A DNA stretch of 64,000 nt from positions 62,001 through 126,000 of the forward strand of contig CANQUJ010000001.1 of NCBI GenBank assembly GCA_947627005.1. Direction: 5' to 3'. Below, piece by piece: positions 51,972 through 61,021 of the stretch. Within the stretch, counting starts at the first letter, position 1. Each line of letters opens with the position of its first letter. Below the pieces are notes generated by a model that had not been told where the DNA came from, did not search any database, and saw only the letters and a list, made by a program, of their open reading frames with translations. The position numbers and the translations under genes were made by a program. This DNA is from an uncultured Clostridia bacterium. Lineage in GTDB: Bacteria; Bacillota; Clostridia; Oscillospirales; Ruminococcaceae.

Positions 51972-52001
51972 GCCCTTTATCAATACACAGCGGTAAAGGG
52001 C
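51972..52001 (+). promoter_or_regulatory. Leader hairpin of the aminopeptidase message
   Basis: GCCCTTTA at 51972-51979 pairs perfectly with 51994-52001 around a 14-base loop, between the promoter and the ribosome binding site. No terminator-type T-run. Function unknown. Confidence 0.35.
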
Positions 52002-52040
52002 ATAAATATGCAAAAATGCAAATTTACGGAGGACAAACAG

Positions 52041-53270
52041 ATGAAGAAAAGCACTATAAAGAAGTATGCAAGGCTTATCGTCAGAATAGGCGCGAACGTT
52101 CAAAAGGGGCAATCGGTGGTTATAAGCTGCTCGGTCGACCAAGCGGATTTTTGCGCTTTGGTAGTAGACGAATGTTATAAAGCGGGCGCGAAATACGTCA
52201 ACGTTCAATGGAGCGACGACAGAGTTACGCGGCTGAAATTCCGCAACGAGAGCGTTAAGACCCTTTCCACCGTTCTAAAATGGCAGGAGGAGAGAATGAA
52301 GTGGACCGCCGAAGAGCTTCCTTGCAGAATACATATAGTTTCGGAGGACCCGGACGGCCTTAAAGGCGTCAACCCGACTAAGATGCAGAAGGTTGCGGTC
52401 AACACATATAAAATCAGCAAAAAATACAACGATATGATGGAATCGAGGCACCAGTGGACGATAGCGGCCGTACCCGGAGAGGCTTGGGCTAAGAAGGTAT
52501 TCCCGGGGCTTAGAAAGAACCAGGCGATAGAAAAGCTTTGGCGGGCGATACTCGAGACGGTTTACGTCACCGACGACAACGACCCGATCGCGGTTTGGAA
52601 CAAAGTCAACGCAGACTTCAAGGCGAGATGCGAAAAGCTTAACCGCGACAGGTTTGAATATTTGCACTACACCTCATCAAACGGCACAGATTTCAAATGC
52701 TGGCTGATGCCGCAGTCGAAGTGGTGCGGCGGCGGGGAATACGACCTTAACGGCCATTTCTTCAACCCGAATATGCCGACGATAGAGGTATTCACCACCC
52801 CGATGAAGGGCAAGGCGGAGGGAAAGGTTGTATCGACCAAGCCGCTTTCGTATCGCGGGCAGCTTGTCGAGAATTTCTCCTTCACCTTTAAGGACGGCAA
52901 GGTGGTATCATGCGAGGCGGAAAAGGGGCAGAAGGTTTTGGAGGAAATGCTGGAATCGGACGAGGGCTCGAAGATGATCGGCGAGCTTGCGCTCGTTCAG
53001 CAGGATTCGCCGATATCGAACCAGAACATTCTTTATTACGAGACGCTCTTCGACGAAAACGCAAGCTGCCACATCGCGCTCGGCAGGGGGTATCGCGAGT
53101 GCGTCGAGGGATATGACAAGATGACCGCCGACGAGCTTTCGGAGCTTGGGGTGAACCGGTCGATGATACACGTCGACTTTATGATCGGCGCGCCGGATAT
53201 GAACATTGTCGGTCACACCTTCGACGGCAAGGATATTCGGATATTCAAAAACGGCAGCTTTGTCATATAA
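52041..53270 (+). CDS. M29-family aminopeptidase
   Basis: The ATG at 52041 has GGAGG 8 bp upstream and is preferred over the one at 52008. The 409-residue cytoplasmic metalloprotease removes N-terminal amino acids from peptides. Family features are the N-terminal YARLIVRIGANVQKGQ block, LHYTSSNGTDFKCWL, EVFTTPMKGKAEG and the metal-binding C-terminal stretch with NILYYETLFDENASCHIALGRGY and HVDFMIG. Metal ligands Glu, His and Asp fall in those blocks. It stands alone between a strong promoter and a terminator, just before an oligopeptide importer operon, so it may process imported peptides. Confidence 0.93.
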   Translation: MKKSTIKKYARLIVRIGANVQKGQSVVISCSVDQADFCALVVDECYKAGAKYVNVQWSDDRVTRLKFRNESVKTLSTVLKWQEERMKWTAEELPCRIHIVSEDPDGLKGVNPTKMQKVAVNTYKISKKYNDMMESRHQWTIAAVPGEAWAKKVFPGLRKNQAIEKLWRAILETVYVTDDNDPIAVWNKVNADFKARCEKLNRDRFEYLHYTSSNGTDFKCWLMPQSKWCGGGEYDLNGHFFNPNMPTIEVFTTPMKGKAEGKVVSTKPLSYRGQLVENFSFTFKDGKVVSCEAEKGQKVLEEMLESDEGSKMIGELALVQQDSPISNQNILYYETLFDENASCHIALGRGYRECVEGYDKMTADELSELGVNRSMIHVDFMIGAPDMNIVGHTFDGKDIRIFKNGSFVI

Positions 53271-53279
53271 GCAACAATC

Positions 53280-53311
53280 ACGGCGGGGTAGAGATATCCC
53301 GCCGTTTTTTC
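53280..53311 (+). terminator. Intrinsic terminator after the aminopeptidase
   Basis: ACGGCGGG (53280-53287) pairs with 53298-53305 around a 10-base loop and is followed by TTTTTT. Confidence 0.9.
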
Positions 53312-53385
53312 TTATCGGATTGACCTTTTGTGCGAAAATAACCAAAAAGGGCGGGGGCGCGGCGCTCTTTTCGTTAGCCTCGGGG

Positions 53386-53414
53386 TTGCAATTCCGCGGA
53401 AATTGCGGTATAAT
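53386..53414 (+). promoter_or_regulatory. Promoter of the oligopeptide ABC operon
   Basis: TTGCAA (53386-53391) and TATAAT (53409-53414) are 17 bp apart, 36 bp before the ATG at 53451. Confidence 0.8.
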
Positions 53415-53450
53415 ACGAGATTGATATGAAATCTTAAAGGGGGCGCGGGA

Positions 53451-54419
53451 ATGAAAAAGAAAAGCGGTTTGCTTTTATATGTCGTTAAAAAGCTTTTAGC
53501 CTTTGCGGCGACCTTATTCGCCGCCTCTCTTCTTATATTCTTTCTCGAGCGCCTCTCGAACGTTGACCCTATCGCGGTGATCCTCGGCGGAAAGAGGGCG
53601 AACGAGGCGACGATAGCCTCTTTGCGGGAAAAATTCGGGCTGGATCTTCCGCTTTGGAGGCAGTATTTTAACTGGCTCTTCGGGCTTATTAAAGGCGACT
53701 TCGGGGCGGATTTTAGATATCAGCAGCCGGTGTGGTCGCTTATAGCGCCGAGGCTCGGGGTAACGCTGCCGCTTATAACGATGGCCTCGCTTATAACTAT
53801 CGCGATATCCGTCCCGATAGGGGTGGTCTGCGCGATAAAACAGGGCTCGGCGATAGACGGCGGGCTTTCGGCGGTATGCCTTGCGGCGGTAAGCTGCCCG
53901 GGGTTTTTCGTCTCGATGATAGCGATAGCGGTCCTTTCGCGGGTGGCGCCGCAGATAAGGTTTACCGGCTCGTTTTCCGGCTTTTCGGGAATGATGGAAA
54001 GGCTGCTGCTTCCGGCTTTGTGCATAGCCCTCGGAATGATAGCCCTCGGCGCGAGGGTGATAAGGTCTAAGATGATAACCGAGCTCGACTCGGACTATGT
54101 TCTTTTTGCGCGAGCGGGAGGGATATCGGAAAGAAAGATAGTCTGGAAAAAGGCGCTTAAAAGCTGCGTTATACCCTATTCTTCGGTTATGTCGATACAG
54201 ATAGGCTCGCTTTTGGTCGGCGCGGTGACGGTCGAAGAGGTGTTTTCGCTTCAGGGCTTGGGCTCGCTTTTGATAGATTCGATTCAGGGCTCTAACTACC
54301 CGGTGACCCAGGCGATAACGATGATAACCGTGTTCTTCTTCCTTCTTTTGACCACCGCGACGGATATAATCATCGCGGCGGCCGACCCGAGGACGATAAA
54401 AGGGGGCGGAAGAGAATGA
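53451..54419 (+). CDS. Oligopeptide/nickel-type ABC permease, DppB-like
   Basis: The 322-residue protein has the DppB/OppB layout: an N-terminal helix, a long outer loop with KFGLDLPLWRQYFNWLFGLI, then five helices and the cytoplasmic loop RAGGISERKIVWKKALKSCVIP that contacts the ATPase. It forms the channel with the DppC-like protein encoded next with a 4-bp overlap. Confidence 0.93.
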   Translation: MKKKSGLLLYVVKKLLAFAATLFAASLLIFFLERLSNVDPIAVILGGKRANEATIASLREKFGLDLPLWRQYFNWLFGLIKGDFGADFRYQQPVWSLIAPRLGVTLPLITMASLITIAISVPIGVVCAIKQGSAIDGGLSAVCLAAVSCPGFFVSMIAIAVLSRVAPQIRFTGSFSGFSGMMERLLLPALCIALGMIALGARVIRSKMITELDSDYVLFARAGGISERKIVWKKALKSCVIPYSSVMSIQIGSLLVGAVTVEEVFSLQGLGSLLIDSIQGSNYPVTQAITMITVFFFLLLTTATDIIIAAADPRTIKGGGRE

Positions 54420-55276
54420 TCGCAAAAAACGGCGCTTCCAAATTCTTCACCCCTTCGGTGGCGATATCATGTTTTGTTCTTGCGGCGATAGTTTTGATCT
54501 CTCTCGCCGCGCCGATAATCGCGCCCTACGACCCGCTGGAGACCGACCTTTCTTCCACGCTTGAGGCCCCCTCGGCGGAGCATTTATTCGGGACGGACCA
54601 GAACGGCAGGGATATTTTTTCGCGAATTCTCTTCGGCGGAAGGACCACCATTTTAGGCGCGCTGGCGATAGTTTTGTTCTCTATGGCGATAGGGATACCC
54701 ATGGGGCTTTTCGCGGGGTATTTCGGCGGTATGGCCGACCGGCTTATGATGCGTATAACCGACGTTGCGGTGAGCTTTCCGACCTTGCTTCTCGCCTTTG
54801 TTTTCGCGGGGATATTCGGCAGGGGGCTTAGGGGGGCGATACTCGCGATCGGGATAGTTTACGTTCCGATGACCGCGCGGCTTACAAGGTCGCTAACTCT
54901 TTCGGAGAAGAACAGGGGATACGTCGAGGCGCTTAGGGCGGCGGGCTGCCCCACGGCGAGGATACTCTTTTTGCAGATACTTCCCAACTGCGTGCCTACC
55001 TTGTCTTCACAGCTTACCCTCGATATAGGCTACGCCATTATAGATCTCGCCTCGATGAGTTTTATCGGCCTCGGGGTAAGGCTGCCCGAATGTGACTGGG
55101 GGGCTATGCTCGAAGAATCGAGAAATCTTATATTCACCCGACCGCTTTCGGCGCTCGCCCCCGGGATAGCGATAGCTGTTACGGTTATTTCGATAAACAT
55201 TCTCTCCGACGGCGTTCAAAGATATATCGACCCGACCAAGAGAAAGCTTAAAAGGAGAGCGCTTAGGCATGGATAG
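54416..55276 (+). CDS. Oligopeptide/nickel-type ABC permease, DppC-like
   Basis: The 286-residue second permease has an N-terminal helix, the hallmark HLFGTDQNGRDIFSR, and the ATPase-contacting loop with EALRAAGCPTARILFLQILPN. Both ends overlap neighbours (4 bp and 8 bp), so the set is translated as a unit. Confidence 0.93.
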   Translation: MIAKNGASKFFTPSVAISCFVLAAIVLISLAAPIIAPYDPLETDLSSTLEAPSAEHLFGTDQNGRDIFSRILFGGRTTILGALAIVLFSMAIGIPMGLFAGYFGGMADRLMMRITDVAVSFPTLLLAFVFAGIFGRGLRGAILAIGIVYVPMTARLTRSLTLSEKNRGYVEALRAAGCPTARILFLQILPNCVPTLSSQLTLDIGYAIIDLASMSFIGLGVRLPECDWGAMLEESRNLIFTRPLSALAPGIAIAVTVISINILSDGVQRYIDPTKRKLKRRALRHG

Positions 55277-56243
55277 GCTTTTGGACATAAAAGACCTAAA
55301 GGTAAATTTATTTACCGCCTACGGCGAAGTCCGCGGAGTCAGAGGGGTTTCGGCGGAGGTCGGAGAGGGCGAAATCGTCGGGATAGTCGGAGAATCGGGC
55401 TGCGGAAAGACATTGACCGCGAAATCAATCCTCGGGCTTCACAACCCGGAGAGGACGGAACTTTCCGGAAAAATAGAATTTTGCAGGAAAAACGGCGGGA
55501 TAATCGACCTTATTTCGGCCCAAAAGGGCGAGATGAAAAAGATTCGCGGAAGCGAGATCTCGATGGTTTTGCAGGATTCCTCCGCGGCGCTAAGCCCAAT
55601 CATAACTATCGGGAAGCAGATGGGGGAGGTTATTTCGGCGCACAAAAAGGTCTCTAAGTCCGAGGCCGCGAAGATAGCCGAAAAGCTTCTTTACGACGTA
55701 GGGATATCCGAGCCGGGGACGAGGCTTAAATGCCTTCCGGGCGAGCTTTCGGGCGGGCAGCTTCAGCGGATTTGCATAGCTATGGCGATAAGCTCGGAGC
55801 CGAGGCTTTTGATCGCGGACGAACCGACGACCGCGCTCGACGCCGTCACGCAGGCGCAGATTCTCGAACTTTTGAAAAATCTCTCGGCAGAGAGAAATAT
55901 GGCGATACTTATAGTCACACACAATTTTTCGGTGGTAAAAAGGCTTTGCGACAGGGTATACGTTATGTACGCGGGGCTTATCGCCGAGAGCGGGAGCGTC
56001 AAAGAGGTCATCGAAGACCCGCGCCACCGCTATACCCGCGACCTTTTGCAGAGCGTTCCGGACGGCACGAAAAAGCGGCTTAAGGCCGCCTCGGGCCCCC
56101 TGCCGGACATTTATTCCGACATTTGCGGCTGTCCGTATTTCGAGAGATGCGCGGAGCGCGGCGAGGGCTGCGAAAAAGAAGTCCCGCTAAAAAGCTTGAG
56201 CGGGTCGCATTTCGCGGCGTGTATTAAAGCCGGAGGGGAATGA
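55269..56243 (+). CDS. Oligopeptide ABC ATPase, DppD-like
   Basis: The 324-residue ATPase has Walker A GESGCGKT, signature LSGGQLQRICIAMA, Walker B LLIADEPTTALD and the C-terminal oligopeptide-transporter extension with clustered cysteines (CPYFERCAERGEGC), which in related DppD proteins binds an iron-sulfur cluster. It pairs with the DppF-like subunit. Confidence 0.93.
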   Translation: MDRLLDIKDLKVNLFTAYGEVRGVRGVSAEVGEGEIVGIVGESGCGKTLTAKSILGLHNPERTELSGKIEFCRKNGGIIDLISAQKGEMKKIRGSEISMVLQDSSAALSPIITIGKQMGEVISAHKKVSKSEAAKIAEKLLYDVGISEPGTRLKCLPGELSGGQLQRICIAMAISSEPRLLIADEPTTALDAVTQAQILELLKNLSAERNMAILIVTHNFSVVKRLCDRVYVMYAGLIAESGSVKEVIEDPRHRYTRDLLQSVPDGTKKRLKAASGPLPDIYSDICGCPYFERCAERGEGCEKEVPLKSLSGSHFAACIKAGGE

Positions 56244-56995
56244 AGATGCCCGAAAGAGTTCTTGAAGTCAAAAATCTTTCAAAGACCTTTACGGTCGACG
56301 GAACGAAGATAGAAGCGGTCAAAAACATAAGCTTTTCGCTCGATAAGGGCGAGATTCTCGGGATAGCCGGGGAATCGGGCAGCGGGAAATCCACCCTTTC
56401 GCGGCTTTGTATGAGGCTTATAAGGCCGGATTCGGGCGAGATATTTATTGAAGGCGAGATGTTTGAAAAATCCTCCGAAAAGCGGCTCAGGCCGAAGATA
56501 CAGATGGTCTTTCAGAACCCGGCGGACAGCTTTAACCCATCTTATTCGGTGGGCTCGGGGCTTAAAGAGGCCGCAAGAAGCCTTGGGGTAGAAAAGGCCG
56601 CCGCGCAGCAAAGGATCGCCGAGCTTTTAAAAACGGCGGGGCTTCCGCAGAGCGTTTTGTCGCGAAGGCCGAAAGAGCTTTCGGGCGGGCAGCTTCAGCG
56701 GCTTGCGATAGTCAGGGCGCTGTTATGCAGTCCGAGGGTTCTTATAGCCGACGAGGCGGTGTCTTCGCTCGACGTTTCGGTCTCGGCGAATATAATCAAC
56801 CTTCTTTCCGACCTTAGAGACGAACTCGGGATAGCCGTTCTTTTTATCTCTCACGATCTTGACGTTATCGCGCATATAAGCGACAGGATAGCGGTTATGT
56901 ATAAAGGGGAGATAATCGAGACCGGCCCGCCGGAGAAGATTCTCGTTTCGCCGGAAAAGGAATACACAAAGCGCTTATGCGGCGCGCGGCTCTAA
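56240..56995 (+). CDS. Oligopeptide ABC ATPase, DppF-like
   Basis: The 251-residue ATPase has GESGSGKST, LSGGQLQRLAIVRAL, VLIADEAVSSLD and QMVFQNPADSFNP. Its C-terminus is shorter than in classical DppF and lacks the Cys-rich extension, so the partner DppD-like protein supplies it. It follows DppD with a 4-bp overlap. Confidence 0.92.
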   Translation: MKMPERVLEVKNLSKTFTVDGTKIEAVKNISFSLDKGEILGIAGESGSGKSTLSRLCMRLIRPDSGEIFIEGEMFEKSSEKRLRPKIQMVFQNPADSFNPSYSVGSGLKEAARSLGVEKAAAQQRIAELLKTAGLPQSVLSRRPKELSGGQLQRLAIVRALLCSPRVLIADEAVSSLDVSVSANIINLLSDLRDELGIAVLFISHDLDVIAHISDRIAVMYKGEIIETGPPEKILVSPEKEYTKRLCGARL

Positions 56996-57042
56996 AATTG
57001 CGCGCTTGTATATATTTACTTGTTCTCTTGGGAGGAGATAGC

Positions 57043-58653
57043 ATGAAAAAATTCATTTCAATCGCACTGGCCGTTGTTTTGGCGGCCGTAGCCCTTTGCT
57101 CCTGCGGAGCGCAGAGCGAGACCGAGGGCAAAACCCTTACCGTTTCGCTTATTTCGGACATCACCGCGCTCGACCCGGCCTTTGCATACGACGGTCCGAC
57201 GATAAGCGTTATGCTTCAGATAACCGAGGGTATTCTTAGATTGAACGCCGACGGAAGCGTATCGCCGCAGCTTGCGAAGGACTGGGAAGCGGTCGACCCG
57301 ACGACATATGTTTATAATATCCGCGACGACGTTTGTTTTTCGGACGGCACGCCGATGACTATGGAGGACGTTTTGTTCTCGCTGAACAGATACCGCGACG
57401 AAAACGTAGCCTCGTATCTCGCATGGATGTATGACAACGTTGAATCCATCGAGCAGACCGGCGACTGGCAGTTTACCGTTAAGCTTTACGAGCCGGACGC
57501 CACATGGCAGTACGTCTTTTCGACGGCGGCGGGGCATGTAGTCAAAAAAGAAGCCTGCGAGCAGGCCGGGGAGAATTTCGGAAAGCCGGCCGCGCTTTCG
57601 GCGGGGCTGCCGACTATCGGCACCGGGCCTTATAAGATCGAAAACTGGAGCGTCGGCTCGGAGATAAACCTTGTTAAGAACGAAAACTACTGGGATAAGG
57701 CTTACGCTGAGACCGACGTAGACAATATCGACTTTGTGGTCATCAGCGACGACACCACAAGGATTCAGGCGCTTACGAACGGGCAGATTCAGCTTGACAC
57801 CATGCTTCCGGCAGAGCTTGTTCAGACGGTCAGAGACGGCGAGAACACCGACGTTTTGCTGAAAGACTCGACAAACTTCATCATGCTCGCCTTTAACTGC
57901 GAGGTCGCGCCCTTTAACGACGCAAACGTTAGGCGCGCGATAGCGAGCGTTATCGACAAAAAGGCAATCGCCGAGGGGATAGTCGGCGAAGTCGGCGAGG
58001 CGGCGACCGCCCTGCCGATGGGCAAGCTTTTATACACCGCCGAACGCGAGAGCTGGGAGAGCTATGCCGAAAGCCAAAAGGGGATAGAATACAGCGTTGA
58101 GAACGCGAAGAACTATCTTGCGCAGTCTGCGTATCCCGAAGGGTTCGACTGCAACCTTATGGTCGACGAGCAGAGCATGAACGTCTCGATCGCGCTTGAA
58201 ATTCAAAGCGCTTTAAAAGAGATCGGGATAAACGTAAATATAGACAAGGTCTCGCAGGATGAGCTTATAAACTGCGAGTTCGGCGGGGATATCTTGGAAG
58301 ACGGCACCCGCAACTTCGAGATGGGGATCTTCGAGTGGGAGGCGGACTATTCGGATATGTCCGGCAACATTATGGGGATCTTCTACTCCGGCTTTATGGG
58401 CGAGGGCGGAACCAACGTCCCCTCGTATTCAAACCCGGAAGTCGACGCGCTTTTGGAGAGTCAGCAGGCGAGCATCGACCAGGCGGAGCGCACAAAGCTT
58501 TTGCAGCAGGCCCTTGATATAGTAACCGACGAAGTCCCGATAGTGCCGATAGCTTATACCTATTATAAGATCGGCTATAACACCGAGATCGAATCGGGGG
58601 TAGACATTTTGACCTGGGCGTTTTACATCAAAGACATCAAGCTTGCGGACTGA
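57043..58653 (+). CDS. Oligopeptide/solute-binding lipoprotein, SBP family 5
   Basis: The ATG at 57043 has GGGAGGAGA upstream; the in-frame ATG at 56977 is rejected. The 536-residue protein has a lipobox (LCSC) and the SBP_bac_5 fold: DITALDPAFAYDG, the CFSDGTPMTMEDV block, YKIENWSVGSEINLVKNENYWD and the C-terminal DEVPIVPIAYTYYKIGYN. It binds peptides or, less likely, nickel or sugars outside the membrane and feeds the DppBCDF-like importer encoded just upstream. Confidence 0.94.
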   Translation: MKKFISIALAVVLAAVALCSCGAQSETEGKTLTVSLISDITALDPAFAYDGPTISVMLQITEGILRLNADGSVSPQLAKDWEAVDPTTYVYNIRDDVCFSDGTPMTMEDVLFSLNRYRDENVASYLAWMYDNVESIEQTGDWQFTVKLYEPDATWQYVFSTAAGHVVKKEACEQAGENFGKPAALSAGLPTIGTGPYKIENWSVGSEINLVKNENYWDKAYAETDVDNIDFVVISDDTTRIQALTNGQIQLDTMLPAELVQTVRDGENTDVLLKDSTNFIMLAFNCEVAPFNDANVRRAIASVIDKKAIAEGIVGEVGEAATALPMGKLLYTAERESWESYAESQKGIEYSVENAKNYLAQSAYPEGFDCNLMVDEQSMNVSIALEIQSALKEIGINVNIDKVSQDELINCEFGGDILEDGTRNFEMGIFEWEADYSDMSGNIMGIFYSGFMGEGGTNVPSYSNPEVDALLESQQASIDQAERTKLLQQALDIVTDEVPIVPIAYTYYKIGYNTEIESGVDILTWAFYIKDIKLAD

Positions 58654-58736
58654 TTGAGAGATTTCAACCCGCTTTCACATATCTTTCATATAAGCGGGGT
58701 AGAATGATAAACATATTTTAATTAGGAGAGTTGAAA

Positions 58737-59873
58737 ATGACTTTTAAAAAGCTTTTGGCGCTTGTTTCGGCGCTCGCGGTCGCTTCGGCGGCGCTTTGCT
58801 CGTGTTCGGGCGAAAAGAAAGAAAGCCCGGCGTCTTCGGGCGACGTTACCCTTGATTCGCCGAGCGATATAGGCGCGGCTGAAAGCGAAGCCGGCGGCGA
58901 AAGCGGCGAAGGGCTTTTGTATATCGACGGAGAAGAGATAGATACCGACGGCCTTATTATGATGACCGCGAACGGAGTAGAGGTTCCGTTCGACGAATAC
59001 AGATATATGTATAATTCGGTAGATACCTCGTATTTCTCGGGCGGGGACCCGACTTTTTGGGACGCCCACCCCGACGCTTTGGCCGAACTGAAGGAATACA
59101 CCGAATATTTTATCCTTCAGAACATCTGGGGGAAGATGCTCGCCCCGCAGTACGGCATCGAGCTTGACGAAGAGGACGAGGCGGAAGTCGACGGATATGT
59201 TGAAGAACAGCGGGAGGCTTTCGGCTCGGAGGAGGCTTTTCAAGAGGCGCTCGAGGCTTCGAAGATCGACGAAGACCTTTTGAGAAGAATGTATGAAGAG
59301 CAGGTGCTCGACCAGAAGGTATATGACGAGCTTTACGGCAACGAGGGCGCGCCCCTTGCCCCGCCGGACGAAGAGATCAAGGACGCCCTTGAAAACGACT
59401 ATGTAAGAGTCTACCACGTTTTGGTGAGCAACGACCACTTTGCGGATCAAGAGGGGTATGAAGACGCCACCGACGAAGAGCTTAAGGCCGCCGCGCTCGA
59501 CTATGCGAAGGAGCTTTTGGAGCAGATCAAAAACGGCGCGGATATATACGAGCTTGCGCAGTCGGCCGACGACCCGGGAATGATAGACAACCCGACAGGA
59601 TATTTCTTTACCGACGGAACGATGGTCGACGAATTTCAAGAGGCTTCTTATGCGCTCGAAGTCGGCGAACTCAGCGATATAGTAGAGACGAGCTACGGAT
59701 ACCATATCATTCAGAGGCTTGAGCAAGAAGATTTTATAGAGGAAAACTGGGAGTCTTTGCGCGGGGAATACGTTACCATAGCCTTCACCGAAGACATTCA
59801 GGAGCTTGTGGACAACGCGGAGATAGAATACTGCGAATACTATGACAAGCTTACGCCGGACAGTATAAGATAA
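58737..59873 (+). CDS. Parvulin-type peptidyl-prolyl isomerase lipoprotein (PrsA/SurA-like)
   Basis: The ATG at 58737 follows TAGGAGAG by 6 bp. The 378-residue protein has a lipobox (LCSC), an acidic Ser-rich spacer, a helical chaperone-like region (100-205) and a rotamase domain at about 230-345 with RVYHVLVS and GYHIIQRLE. Such lipoproteins assist folding of exported proteins at the outer face of the membrane. It is followed after 22 bp by a beta-lactamase-like lipoprotein, a possible client or partner. Confidence 0.9.
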   Translation: MTFKKLLALVSALAVASAALCSCSGEKKESPASSGDVTLDSPSDIGAAESEAGGESGEGLLYIDGEEIDTDGLIMMTANGVEVPFDEYRYMYNSVDTSYFSGGDPTFWDAHPDALAELKEYTEYFILQNIWGKMLAPQYGIELDEEDEAEVDGYVEEQREAFGSEEAFQEALEASKIDEDLLRRMYEEQVLDQKVYDELYGNEGAPLAPPDEEIKDALENDYVRVYHVLVSNDHFADQEGYEDATDEELKAAALDYAKELLEQIKNGADIYELAQSADDPGMIDNPTGYFFTDGTMVDEFQEASYALEVGELSDIVETSYGYHIIQRLEQEDFIEENWESLRGEYVTIAFTEDIQELVDNAEIEYCEYYDKLTPDSIR

Positions 59874-59895
59874 CCGACCCGAAAGGAAAGAAACT

Positions 59896-60972
59896 ATGAA
59901 ACGCTTTATAGGCCTTGCGGCTGCCGCGATCTGCATTATCATGCTCGCCTCATGCCGCGGGGCCGATATTGCCGTAAGCGGCGGCGAACCCCCGGCGAGA
60001 GAGGTCACTATCGAGACCTTCGGGACGGTATCTTCATCGGAGGAGACCGAAGAGGAGAAGCTCGAGACCTCTTCGCAAAGTCAAATTTCGCCGAGCGAGG
60101 CGGAGTCGGCGGAGGAACCGGCGGAAGAATTTTCGCTGCCCGAAGAGTTTTACGCCGAGATGGACAGGATAGTCGAGGAATACGGGCTTAACCCGGGCTG
60201 CGACGGCAGCGAGGAATGTTTATGCAACCCGGAATACGAGACCTACGACGAAGAGGGGAACGTTATCGAGGCGCGGAGCAAAACGGTCTCGGTTTATTAT
60301 AAAGACCTTAAGAGCGGGTTTGAATATAAGCTGAACCCCGGGGCGCACTACCCCATCGCGAGCACCGTAAAGATACCTTTTTGCACGCTTATCTGGCGGG
60401 AGATCGACGAGGGGATAATCGACCCGGAGAAGGTTCTTACATACGAGCAGAGGCACTATTTCGGCGGGACCGGGGTTATTATCGAGGGCGACTTCGGGCA
60501 GCAGTTTACGGTCAGAGAGCTTTTGGGGCTCGCGATCACCCGAAGCGACAATATCGCCTACGAGATGCTTAAAGACCTTGTTTCGTGGAGCGATTTTTCG
60601 GCGTTTTTGACCAACTACGGCTGCTCGCATGAGCAGGACGTAAGGCAATCGAAGCAAAAAATCTGCGTTGAATCTGCGGCAGCCTACGCGCAGATCCTTG
60701 CGGAATATCTTACGAGGGGGACTGCCGGCGCGGAGCAGTTTAAAGAAGACCTTTCAAACACGCGGCTTAAGATGATAACGTCATCATACCCGATGTACCG
60801 AAAATACGGCTGGGCGGGGTTTTCTTTCCATGATATAGCCTTTATCGACGCGCCGAGGCCATATGTTTTGGCGATACTTTCAAACTTAGAGGGCGAATCG
60901 CAGAGCGACTATAAGCTGTTTCGAGAGATATCGGAGCTGGTGGAGAAATATACGCAGCCCGAAGAAGAATAA
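59896..60972 (+). CDS. Class A beta-lactamase-like serine hydrolase lipoprotein
   Basis: The 358-residue protein has a lipobox (LASC, C20), a Ser/Glu-rich spacer and a penicillin-recognising domain. The S156-x-x-K159 motif lies in ASTVK, the SDN motif at 217-219, and the third box is KYG (303-305) where KTG is usual. The Thr is therefore missing and no clear Glu166 equivalent is seen, so true beta-lactam hydrolysis is doubtful. A peptidoglycan or peptide hydrolase role is as likely. It is co-transcribed with the parvulin lipoprotein and ends at a bidirectional terminator. Confidence 0.85.
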   Translation: MKRFIGLAAAAICIIMLASCRGADIAVSGGEPPAREVTIETFGTVSSSEETEEEKLETSSQSQISPSEAESAEEPAEEFSLPEEFYAEMDRIVEEYGLNPGCDGSEECLCNPEYETYDEEGNVIEARSKTVSVYYKDLKSGFEYKLNPGAHYPIASTVKIPFCTLIWREIDEGIIDPEKVLTYEQRHYFGGTGVIIEGDFGQQFTVRELLGLAITRSDNIAYEMLKDLVSWSDFSAFLTNYGCSHEQDVRQSKQKICVESAAAYAQILAEYLTRGTAGAEQFKEDLSNTRLKMITSSYPMYRKYGWAGFSFHDIAFIDAPRPYVLAILSNLEGESQSDYKLFREISELVEKYTQPEEE

Positions 60973-60983
60973 AACAAACAAAA

Positions 60984-61010
60984 AAAGAGCGGAAAAACCG
61001 CTCTTTCTTT
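60984..61010. terminator. Bidirectional terminator between serine hydrolase and xylanase genes
   Basis: AAAGAGCGG (60984-60992) pairs with CCGCTCTTT (60998-61006) around five A, with A-runs and T-runs on both sides. Confidence 0.85.
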
Positions 61011-61021
61011 ATGGTTTGAAA

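Noticed and set aside
58722-60008. 428-codon minus-strand frame over the foldase gene
   Set aside because: Antisense shadow of a clear lipoprotein gene with a good ribosome site.
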